A DNA stretch of 5,616 nt from Aurantimonadaceae bacterium (GTDB taxonomy: Bacteria; Pseudomonadota; Alphaproteobacteria; Rhizobiales; Rhizobiaceae). The notes beneath the pieces were generated by a model. It was not told where the DNA came from. It made no database searches and saw only the letters and a list, made by a program, of their open reading frames with translations. Location: contig QIIJ01000539.1 of NCBI GenBank assembly GCA_003232595.1, positions 1 through 5,616 of the forward strand, written 5' to 3'. The position numbers and the translations under genes were made by a program. Of the stretch, positions 1 through 5,616 are shown piece after piece (within the stretch, counting starts at the first letter, position 1; each line of letters opens with the position of its first letter).

Positions 1-697
1 AAGCTCTCTTGTCACTTTTGGCAATTGTCTCGGGGGGCAGAGGATGCGCCCTGGTGATTTCTGATATTTGCTGCTTGAGGGCGGCAATACTGAGCGGTGC
101 CAAACAGGTGATTTTGCGAGCCAGGTCGTGGGTAAATTCTTCAATTTCGCGCGCACTGACCACATGGTTGATCACGCCCTGAGCGTACAGCCGCTCGGCA
201 CTCAAGGGCGTGGCGCACAGCAGCATTTCTTTGGCCAGATTGGGGCCGAGGCGCTCTATGAGTGTTTGCAAACCGCTCAAAGTATAAGGCACACCAAGCT
301 TGGCGGGTGTGACCGCAAAATTTGCTTCGGGCGTCGCCACAATCAGGTCACACGAAAAGGCGACTTCACAGGCAAGCCCCCAAACATTGCCCTCTATCAT
401 GGCGATAACAGGCACCGGGCAGTCTAGGACACTGCGCCCCAAAGCTGTCAATGCCGTGTCCCAACCCTCGATGTCGCGGCTACCTGTCGGCAGGCTTTCC
501 ACATCCCTGCCCGCAGACCAAGTCTTGGCACCTGTCTCTGCCCGTAAGATGATGGCTCGCACACCACCTTGTCCCATTACGCTAAATGTTTCGATCATTT
601 CCTCTATGAAAGGATCGTGAAATGCGTTCACTTTTGCGGATCGGCACATGGTAATACTGCCGACCCCGTCTATCAATTCAGTGCGAACATAATCCAT
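1..697 (-). CDS. Crotonase-fold protein, methylmalonyl-CoA decarboxylase-like (C-terminus cut)
   Basis: Translating the minus strand from ATG 697-695 gives 232 residues without a stop up to the window edge; about 30 C-terminal residues are missing relative to E. coli ScpB/YgfG (261 aa). A Shine-Dalgarno GGAAGA lies 6 bases before the ATG, 17 bases after the ligase stop, so the start is well supported. Shared with YgfG, from memory: GxKxxSAGxDxxxLPxGxRD (residues 56-75), IEGxVWG (101-107), SxDLI (115-119) and VTPAKLGVPYTL (129-140). Thr130 and Tyr138 match YgfG Thr132 and Tyr140, its active-site pair. The oxyanion-hole positions differ: Arg64 replaces His66 and Leu108 replaces Gly110, although backbone NH groups could still serve. 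YgfG decarboxylates methylmalonyl-CoA to propionyl-CoA. Next to a MatB-like ligase, the likely role is decarboxylating a (substituted) malonyl-CoA in the cytoplasm. A hydratase or isomerase activity is possible. The family is certain; the reaction is inferred. Confidence 0.85.
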   Translation of the reverse strand, partial: MDYVRTELIDGVGSITMCRSAKVNAFHDPFIEEMIETFSVMGQGGVRAIILRAETGAKTWSAGRDVESLPTGSRDIEGWDTALTALGRSVLDCPVPVIAMIEGNVWGLACEVAFSCDLIVATPEANFAVTPAKLGVPYTLSGLQTLIERLGPNLAKEMLLCATPLSAERLYAQGVINHVVSAREIEEFTHDLARKITCLAPLSIAALKQQISEITRAHPLPPETIAKSDKRA

Positions 698-709
698 TAT
701 TCGTCTTCC

Positions 710-731
710 AGGCGCTATTGATACAGCGCCT
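710..731 (-). promoter_or_regulatory. Intercistronic hairpin spanning the ligase stop codon
   Basis: Perfect 7-bp inverted repeat AGGCGCT / AGCGCCT with an 8-base loop. On the transcript it covers the last ligase codons and its TAG stop, and it ends right against the GGAAGA ribosome binding site of the crotonase gene. There is no U-run after it, so it is not a typical terminator. It could tie translation of the crotonase to ribosomes finishing the ligase, or act as an mRNA processing or stability element. The structure is seen; the role is inferred. Confidence 0.4.
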
Positions 732-2268
732 TATAGTGTTGTCTAAGCGTATTTTTTTGCACTTTACCCATAGCATTGCGCGGTAGGTTATCTACGAAAA
801 TTATTCTTTTCGGGCATTTGTATTTCGTAAATCCGGCTTTCAAACTGACAATTAACGCAGCCTCACTGACCCGGTTTGTGCTATCATCTGCGACCACAAT
901 AGCGGTCACCGCCTCGCCAAAATCAGGATGGGGCAAGCCGATAACGGCGCTCTCTTCAATGCCTTTCAGCGCATCTATCTCGTTCTCGACTTCCTTGGGA
1001 TAAACATTATACCCCCCGGTGATGATCATATCTTTATCCCGGCCTACAATATAGAGATAGCCGTTTTTGTCCAATCGTCCCAAATCGCCAGTCTTGAAAA
1101 ACCCGTCCGGGCGCATGTCTTCCGCTGTCTTTTCAGGGTTTCGCCAATAACCTTTAAACAGGCCGGGGCTGCGGACTTCTATGGTGCCAACCTGATTTAT
1201 TTCGCTAATGACAGCTCCCGTTTCAATATCCGCGAGACGCAATTCCACCTCGCGCACTGCCTGACCAACCGAGCCTTGTATGGCCGTGCCATTATAGGGG
1301 TTGGCGGTGACGATCAGGGTTTCCGTAAGCCCGTAACGCTCCAGTATAGTACATCCGGATCTCTCCCGAAACGCCTCCAGGGTTTCGAGCATAATCGGCG
1401 CAGAGCCTGAAATGGCCAGGCGCAGATTATGGCAGGCTTTTTTCGTAAATCCGGGATGTTTTAACAGGCGCATATACATGGTCGGCACGCCCATAAATAC
1501 GGTAGCTTCCGGCAGGTGAGCAACCACTTCATCAATATCAAACTTTTTTGTAAAGATCATCTGCGCGCCGGAATACAGAACCGTATTGGCGGCAATGAAC
1601 AGACCGTGGCCGTGGAATATGGGCAAAGCGTGCAGCAAAATATCATCCGAGGTGAAATGCCAGGCATCCGAAAGCGTGCTGGCACAATGGGCCAATGCCC
1701 GGCGGGTGATCATTGCACCCTTTGAGCGGCCCGTGGTGCCGGAGGTATAGAGCAAGGCCGCCACTTCGGACGTCCCGCCTGTGAAAGGCACAAAATCATC
1801 AGGGTTGGAGTTTAAAGTCCCGTCGATAAATGTCCCCTCCCCATTGACGCCCAGGGTTCGGAGTGTGGGAATTTTGTATTTTTCACAAATCGGTTTTAAG
1901 GTATCAAAACTTTCTGGCGGGCAAATCAATACGCTCGGATCAGAATCCGTAAGAAAATATTCGAGTTCCGCTTTTGAATAGGCCGTGTTCAGGGGTACAT
2001 ATATGGCCCCCATACGGATGCAGGCCAAACACAGCATAAAACTGTCCGGAGATTTATCCACTTGCGCCGCCACCCGGTCTCCAGCACGCACGCCGCACTG
2101 CTTCAGGTAGGCCGCAAACCGGCCGGAGATGTCAGCAACATCTCCGTAGCTATAGAGCTCTTCGCCAGGCACGCGCATCAATGGACGTTCCGGATCCGAT
2201 AAAGCCACGGATTCTAGCCAAAGCGCCGGGTTTTCCGTCCTTTCGGATACATCAAACCGTGTTGTCAT
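715..2268 (-). CDS. matB: Malonyl-CoA synthetase-like acyl-CoA ligase (MatB type)
   Basis: A 517-residue ATP-dependent acid-CoA ligase of the ANL superfamily, complete, starting at an ATG with AAGGA 6 bases upstream. All core motifs are intact: P-loop YTSGTTGRSKG (174-184), SGSAP (287-291), ERYGLTET (310-317), TGDLG (393-397), Arg410 before the hinge, GGYNVYPKEVE (418-428) and the C-terminal catalytic Lys502 in NAMGKVQKN. Similarity to rhizobial MatB, recalled from memory, runs nearly end to end, including PLNTAY, HALPIFHxHGLF, GVPTxYxRLL (Arg267) and NPY (323-325). MatB joins malonate to CoA with ATP giving AMP and pyrophosphate, in the cytoplasm. Two substrate-pocket positions differ: Gly220 sits where MatB has Thr207, and Ile319 where it has Met306. 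This suggests a larger C2-substituted malonate. It lies 46 bases after the Dabb gene and 17 before a decarboxylase-like gene. The family call is firm; the exact substrate is not. Confidence 0.9.
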   Translation of the reverse strand: MTTRFDVSERTENPALWLESVALSDPERPLMRVPGEELYSYGDVADISGRFAAYLKQCGVRAGDRVAAQVDKSPDSFMLCLACIRMGAIYVPLNTAYSKAELEYFLTDSDPSVLICPPESFDTLKPICEKYKIPTLRTLGVNGEGTFIDGTLNSNPDDFVPFTGGTSEVAALLYTSGTTGRSKGAMITRRALAHCASTLSDAWHFTSDDILLHALPIFHGHGLFIAANTVLYSGAQMIFTKKFDIDEVVAHLPEATVFMGVPTMYMRLLKHPGFTKKACHNLRLAISGSAPIMLETLEAFRERSGCTILERYGLTETLIVTANPYNGTAIQGSVGQAVREVELRLADIETGAVISEINQVGTIEVRSPGLFKGYWRNPEKTAEDMRPDGFFKTGDLGRLDKNGYLYIVGRDKDMIITGGYNVYPKEVENEIDALKGIEESAVIGLPHPDFGEAVTAIVVADDSTNRVSEAALIVSLKAGFTKYKCPKRIIFVDNLPRNAMGKVQKNTLRQHYKALYQ

Positions 2269-2294
2269 ACCCCATCCTTAAACCAGCAACAGCC

Positions 2295-2309
2295 CGGCCA
2301 AAATGGCCG
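2295..2309 (-). promoter_or_regulatory. Short hairpin between the Dabb and ligase genes
   Basis: Perfect 6-bp inverted repeat CGGCCA / TGGCCG around an AAA loop, starting 5 bases after the Dabb stop codon and ending about 16 bases before the ligase ribosome binding site. The downstream transcript is GC-rich rather than U-rich, so a rho-independent terminator is unlikely. It may protect the 3' end of the upstream message or reduce read-through. Weak evidence of function. Confidence 0.3.
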
Positions 2310-2314
2310 ATTGT

Positions 2315-2605
2315 CTAATGCTCAAAATCCAGCGCCATCACACCAACACCCATTGCCTTGATTTCATCACGCAGTTTTTCATGGTCGGGGTGCGCAATAT
2401 AATCGCGCTGCGTAGTCTTGTCCGCATAGCTCATAATGACACCATAATCATATCCGTGGCTGGTGTCCTTGAAATTTCCACCCGCCACAATATCAATAAC
2501 CGCAGGGATGCTTTTCATCTGCCTGACTTTCTCCATCAAGCTCTCCATTTCAGTGTCGGACACAGCCTCGGGCGTCTTGAGCCAAACCATATGTTTTACT
2601 GTCAT
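2315..2605 (-). CDS. Dabb (stress-responsive alpha/beta barrel) domain protein
   Basis: A 96-residue protein made of a single Dabb domain (the family of plant Pop3/HS1 and olivetolic acid cyclase), a small ferredoxin-like fold that forms dimeric barrels. Visible hallmarks are the N-terminal VKHMVWLK strand (3-10), the IPAVIDIVAGGNF stretch (33-45), GYDYGVIMSYAD (51-62), the DYIAHPDH signature (68-75) and a closing ALDFE strand (91-95). His5, Tyr69, His72 and His75 line up with His5, Tyr72, His75 and His78 of Cannabis olivetolic acid cyclase as I recall it, but these residues are also near the family consensus, so they do not prove cyclase activity. The ATG has AGGA 7 bases upstream. The gene lies 55 bases after the receptor gene and 46 before the ligase, so it is probably co-transcribed. 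Bacterial members are often of unknown function; a role in handling the imported compound is inference. Confidence 0.9.
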   Translation of the reverse strand: MTVKHMVWLKTPEAVSDTEMESLMEKVRQMKSIPAVIDIVAGGNFKDTSHGYDYGVIMSYADKTTQRDYIAHPDHEKLRDEIKAMGVGVMALDFEH

Positions 2606-2660
2606 AAATAATTCCTGATCCTGACATGATATTCGCGATCTTTGCTTGGGCTAATGGCGA

Positions 2661-5012
2661 TCAATACCTGAAACTCACGCGCACACCATAGGTTACCGGC
2701 AGCCCTGCGGTTCTTGTCAGCGCATCTATTTCCCGTGTTACCTGGGTCCAGTAATATTGATTGGTAACATTCCGGCCATAGGCCTCTACACGCCAACTGC
2801 CATCAGCCGTTTCGACACCGGCCCGCAAATCCAGCAGCGTATAGCCATCGATACGTAGCAGCGGGTTGGTCCCGAACGCAGCCTTGGTTGCAGATCGATA
2901 GCTTGGACTAATACCAGCAAACGCATCCAGATTTCCGCCAACCGGAAAACGATATTCAATGTCCGCACTAAATTGCCATTCCGGTGCCAATGGGAATGTC
3001 TCCCCATTGATGTTGAAAATATCACCGAGCGGATCTGGGAGGCTGAAATCTCCGGTTACTTTGGTATCGATATAGTTGACGGCACCGCTAAATTGCAGCC
3101 CTTCTGCCACAAGAACTGTCAGCTCGGCCTCAAAACCCCAAGCCCGTGATTCAGGGACGTTTACGAGCGCAGGCACATTGCCAAATGGAAATCCAACATC
3201 AAGAAACCCACGCACCTGTTTATCGGTATAATCGTAATAATATAAGGCGCTGTTCAACCGCACCCGCCTATCAGCAAACGCCGTTTTCAGTCCGATTTCA
3301 TAAGCCTGCTGTGTGGCTGGTCTGAGCTGAGTATCGAAAACGCCCGGCACGAGCGGGTAAGAGCCGGATTTATACCCCTTGCTTGCGGTAACATATATCA
3401 GCGTATCATCGCTGGGCTTGTAATTTACACTGGCGCGCCAGGAGAAATTATCCTCGTTTAATGTATCAAAAACCAAACCTCCAACCGGCAGGCTGGTAGC
3501 CGCGTTGAGCGTTACACAGCCGCCTGGCATGATAAAGGCCGGAGGCACTGGCGGCAGGCCGCGCCGCAAATTTGAGATAACACCCAATAATCCAGCGAGA
3601 TCGCCTGCACCGCCATCCTGTGCGCAGCCGTTAAAATCACGGTCCTCGTTAGTATAGCGCGCTGATGCCAGAAATTTGAACTTTTCACCCAATGGAACCT
3701 CGAAGCTGCCAAAGACTGCCTTGGAAGTCACACTCTGGGCATTGCGCGAGATGAGAAGATCAAAAGCAGCGCTGTTCGTGGATCCCAGTTCGCTTGTTTG
3801 CACCTCGCTGGAATCGCTTTTCTGATAATTACCGCCAATCATCCATTTTATGCCGCTGCCAAACTCTCCATCTATTCGCAGCTCCTGATTAAACGATTCA
3901 ATGTTTACATCCCCGACAACTGTCAAATTCCGAAACGCCATGCCGTCTGCGTCAAAAGGCGCTAATGAATTATAATCCGCGTAGGAGGTCAGGGACGTCA
4001 GCGTGATATTGTCCGTTATGCCCCAGTCCGCTTGCAGTGAAACCTGATAAAAATTGTCGTCAACGGCAAAACTGCGACCCGGTTCCCAGTCAGCGGCTCT
4101 GGGCGTTTCCGGGGACAGGGGCTGCGCGACCAAGGCATCACATGCCGCCTGCCGTCCCGGCCCCGGACATGGAACACCAAATCTGAAACCAATAAACTGG
4201 TTCGCCTGAGAATCGGATCTATCGCTCCAACCATTGACATTCAGCAGAAAATGCAGGTTATCCGCTGGTTCCCAATCAAGCAGAAACCGTCCGGTAACGA
4301 AGTCACGCTTGCCAAGCGCGTCGTCACGACTGGAACTTTGCTGCCAGTTACCGCGACTCTCGAAGCGGACAGCGGCTCTGGCTTTCAATGTATTGCTGAG
4401 CGCACTGCTAACAAAACCGCCAAGCTTGACATCATTGAAACGCCCATAGCTTGCATCAAATCCGGTTGAGAATTCATCGGTTGGCTTGGCAGCAATATAG
4501 TTGATAGCGCCGCCGGTCGCATTTTGCCCGAACAATGTGCCTTGCGGCCCTTTAAGCGCCTCGACCGATTGCAAATCCAGAACTGCGCCGCGCGCCATCA
4601 CGGAAAAAGGCAGCGGTACCTGATCGACATAGACACTGACAGCAGGACTGACAGCCTGCGTGATTTCAGCAAAGCCGACACCGCGAATATAATATATCGG
4701 CGATCCAAAAGTCGATGATTGATAGACAAAACCGGGAATGACCTTGGCCAGTTCAGACGTATCGGTGACACCTCTTGCGGCGAGTGTCTCCGCCGAAACT
4801 GCGGTTACGGAAATGGGAACATCCGTGATGTTTTCTGAACGTTTCTGCGCGGTTACCACGATTTCGTTCAGCTCTAGGGATGGCCGCTCGGCTTCTTCAG
4901 TTTCTTCGGTTTCTTGCGCCCGAGCGGTTCCTGATGACATTACCGACACCAGCGCCACCGACACTAAGGCCGATGTTGTGAGCGCCCTCGCCAACAGTTT
5001 ATTATAGTTCAT
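2661..5012 (-). CDS. TonB-dependent outer membrane receptor
   Basis: A complete 783-residue receptor that would use TonB-ExbBD energy to move a bound ligand across the outer membrane. The signal peptide is residues 1-32 (basic MNYNKLLARA start, Ala/Val/Ser core, cleavage after TARA before QETEE). An acidic ETEETEEAE linker follows, then a TonB box at EIVVTA (50-55). The plug domain runs from about 61 to 172, with DVPISVTAVS (64-73), IRGVG (109-113) and KGPQGTLFGQNATGGAIN (154-171). The rest is a beta-barrel ending in the strand VRVSFRY with a terminal aromatic residue, as expected for outer membrane assembly. The ATG at 5012-5010 is chosen because GGAGGGG lies 6 bases before it; an in-frame TTG at 5027 would place that site inside the gene. 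The plug resembles sphingomonad-type receptors of unknown ligand. No FecA-like N-terminal signalling domain is present. The neighbouring ligase and decarboxylase suggest an organic acid or precursor rather than iron, by inference. Confidence 0.96.
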   Translation of the reverse strand: MNYNKLLARALTTSALVSVALVSVMSSGTARAQETEETEEAERPSLELNEIVVTAQKRSENITDVPISVTAVSAETLAARGVTDTSELAKVIPGFVYQSSTFGSPIYYIRGVGFAEITQAVSPAVSVYVDQVPLPFSVMARGAVLDLQSVEALKGPQGTLFGQNATGGAINYIAAKPTDEFSTGFDASYGRFNDVKLGGFVSSALSNTLKARAAVRFESRGNWQQSSSRDDALGKRDFVTGRFLLDWEPADNLHFLLNVNGWSDRSDSQANQFIGFRFGVPCPGPGRQAACDALVAQPLSPETPRAADWEPGRSFAVDDNFYQVSLQADWGITDNITLTSLTSYADYNSLAPFDADGMAFRNLTVVGDVNIESFNQELRIDGEFGSGIKWMIGGNYQKSDSSEVQTSELGSTNSAAFDLLISRNAQSVTSKAVFGSFEVPLGEKFKFLASARYTNEDRDFNGCAQDGGAGDLAGLLGVISNLRRGLPPVPPAFIMPGGCVTLNAATSLPVGGLVFDTLNEDNFSWRASVNYKPSDDTLIYVTASKGYKSGSYPLVPGVFDTQLRPATQQAYEIGLKTAFADRRVRLNSALYYYDYTDKQVRGFLDVGFPFGNVPALVNVPESRAWGFEAELTVLVAEGLQFSGAVNYIDTKVTGDFSLPDPLGDIFNINGETFPLAPEWQFSADIEYRFPVGGNLDAFAGISPSYRSATKAAFGTNPLLRIDGYTLLDLRAGVETADGSWRVEAYGRNVTNQYYWTQVTREIDALTRTAGLPVTYGVRVSFRY

Positions 5013-5018
5013 TTCTAT

Positions 5019-5025
5019 CCCCTCC
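5019..5025 (-). promoter_or_regulatory. Strong ribosome binding site of the receptor gene
   Basis: GGAGGGG on the minus strand, 6 bases before ATG 5012-5010. It decides the start of the receptor, since the upstream TTG at 5027 overlaps this site. It is the strongest Shine-Dalgarno match of the four complete junctions in the window, consistent with high expression of the receptor relative to its neighbours. Confidence 0.8.
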
Positions 5026-5050
5026 AATCATATTAAAATTATCGCCTGCC

Positions 5051-5071
5051 GTGTTCTGATAATCAGATCAC
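5051..5071. promoter_or_regulatory. Imperfect 21-bp palindrome upstream of the receptor gene
   Basis: Dyad symmetry GTG-T-TCTGAT-A-ATCAGA-T-CAC: nine of ten arm positions pair around a single central base, with a perfect inner core at 5055-5067. It overlaps the stop codon of the cupin gene and ends about 38 bases before the receptor start. A GATAAT at 5043-5038 on the minus strand could be a -10 box, but no good -35 box was found. The size and symmetry fit a dimeric regulator's operator that lets the receptor be controlled apart from the cupin gene. An mRNA hairpin is the alternative. Function is inferred. Confidence 0.4.
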
Positions 5072-5616
5072 ACACCAATCCGTTCATTGTCGTCCTTGTT
5101 GTCGAGTTCATTGATGACGAAATCATAATTCACCAATCCAGTGATCGCTTCCTCTACTGGCTGACCGCTGTTCACTGCCTTGGTGAGATATTCGAAGCCT
5201 CTTTCATGTCCTCCGGGACTGTTGATCGAAAACATCACCGCTGGTTTGCCGCCAGCCGCGCGAAACGCATGGGTGGTATTGGGCGGTGCATAGGCAAAAT
5301 CTCCCGGCCCGACCGTTTGCGTTTCATTGCCAATGGTGATTTCAATCTCGCCGGAAACGACAAGGAATATTTCATCCTCATTGGGTTGATGATGCGGCGG
5401 TGCTCCGGTGTCCGGTTCCAGAGTAACCAGCGAAACCATGAAACGTCCGCCGCTCTCTTCCCCGCTGAGCAACAGCTTGATATTCTGCTCTCCGTCCATG
5501 ATCGAAGGCGCATCTGCACTGCGCATCAATTTTGGCGTGGCGGCCTGCTTGGTCCATTTCTCGCGCAAGGCGTAATAATCAGCGACAGAGGTAACAATCT
5601 CTTCCGGTCGTTCGAC
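5068..5616 (-). CDS. Cupin-domain protein (5' end cut by the window)
   Basis: A frame of 182 codons is open from the right edge to the TGA at 5070-5068. It holds one full cupin beta-barrel like the quercetin-dioxygenase-like cupins, with residues numbered from the window edge. Motif 1 is PPHHQPNEDEIFLVVSG (73-89) and motif 2 is GPGDFAYAPPNTTH (103-116). The usual first His-x-His metal pair is His75-x-Gln77 here, while Glu82 and His116 are kept, so metal binding may be altered. Internal starts exist (TTG at 5568, ATG at 5526), but neither has a clear ribosome binding site. The upstream residues VERPEEIVTSVADYYALREKW look coding, so the gene probably begins outside the window and may be a bicupin with this as its second domain. 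A C-terminal tail of about 45 residues follows the barrel. It lies 55 bases before the receptor gene. Such cupins may be oxygenases, isomerases or binding proteins; the reaction here is unknown. Confidence 0.87.
   Translation of the reverse strand, partial: VERPEEIVTSVADYYALREKWTKQAATPKLMRSADAPSIMDGEQNIKLLLSGEESGGRFMVSLVTLEPDTGAPPHHQPNEDEIFLVVSGEIEITIGNETQTVGPGDFAYAPPNTTHAFRAAGGKPAVMFSINSPGGHERGFEYLTKAVNSGQPVEEAITGLVNYDFVINELDNKDDNERIGV

Noticed and set aside
68..620. Two plus-strand open frames at 68-427 and 300-620
   Set aside because: They lie opposite the crotonase gene, whose minus-strand frame shows clear family motifs. The plus-strand products resemble nothing recognisable.
2295..2309. 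Rho-independent terminator after the Dabb gene
   Set aside because: The hairpin has only 6 pairs and is followed by a GC-rich stretch without a U-run, and the next gene starts within 30 bases in the same direction.
776..2611. Plus-strand open frames opposite the ligase and Dabb genes
   Set aside because: Antisense shadows of genes with intact motifs; no ribosome binding sites or recognisable domains.
2602..4240. Other minus-strand frames at 2602-2796, 2786-3025, 3512-3712 and 4016-4240
   Set aside because: They are out-of-frame readings inside the receptor gene, whose own frame is uninterrupted and typical of the family.
4894..4917. Repeat-like GAA-rich stretch coding for ETEETEEAE in the receptor
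   Set aside because: Short acidic linker between signal peptide and TonB box, usual in such receptors; too short to treat as a separate repeat element.
5013..5027. Receptor start at TTG 5027 (five extra residues MEGIE)
   Set aside because: The extra codons overlap the GGAGGGG site that sits 6 bases before ATG 5012, and the signal peptide is normal from that ATG.
5028..5033. TATGAT as a -10 promoter box
   Set aside because: It would put the transcript start on the ribosome binding site. GATAAT at 5043-5038 is a better but still weak candidate without a clear -35 box.
5235..5519. Minus-strand 94-codon frame inside the cupin gene
   Set aside because: Out of frame with the cupin motifs and rich in Arg, as expected for a shadow frame.

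Overview
The window carries five genes, all on the minus strand, packed with gaps of 17 to 55 bases. It reads like one catabolic or uptake operon running from the right edge to the left edge. Both end genes are cut by the window. GC content is roughly one half by eye. The large TonB-dependent receptor has the EIVVTAQKR-type N-terminus and KGPQGTLFGQNATGGAI plug motif common in sphingomonad-type Alphaproteobacteria and some marine Gammaproteobacteria. I favour an alphaproteobacterium of that kind, but the sequence alone does not prove it.

In transcription order: (1) a cupin protein (5616-5068), cut at its 5' end, whose frame stays open to the edge and which may be the second half of a bicupin; (2) a 783-residue TonB-dependent outer membrane receptor (5012-2661); (3) a 96-residue Dabb (stress-responsive alpha/beta barrel) protein (2605-2315); (4) a 517-residue malonyl-CoA-synthetase-like (MatB-type) acyl-CoA ligase (2268-715); (5) a crotonase-fold protein (697-1, cut at its C-terminus) most like methylmalonyl-CoA decarboxylase (ScpB/YgfG). 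Three of the four junctions hold a short inverted repeat. No RNA gene, insertion sequence, CRISPR array or convincing rho-independent terminator was seen, and no gene-free stretch exceeds 60 bases.

The likely joint role is import of an unknown molecule by the receptor, processing by the cupin and Dabb proteins, activation of a malonate-type diacid to its CoA thioester, and decarboxylation of that thioester to an acyl-CoA. The last two steps would match the logic of the classical matAB malonate pathway, with an unrelated crotonase-type decarboxylase in place of MatA.

The most notable observation is in the ligase. At the two positions that align with Thr207 and Met306 of rhizobial MatB it naturally has Gly220 and Ile319. 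As I recall, T207G/M306I is the engineered pair used to make MatB accept bulky C2-substituted malonates. The adjacent crotonase also departs from YgfG at the two oxyanion-hole positions while keeping its active-site Thr and Tyr. Together these suggest, as inference, a pathway for a C2-substituted malonate rather than plain malonate.
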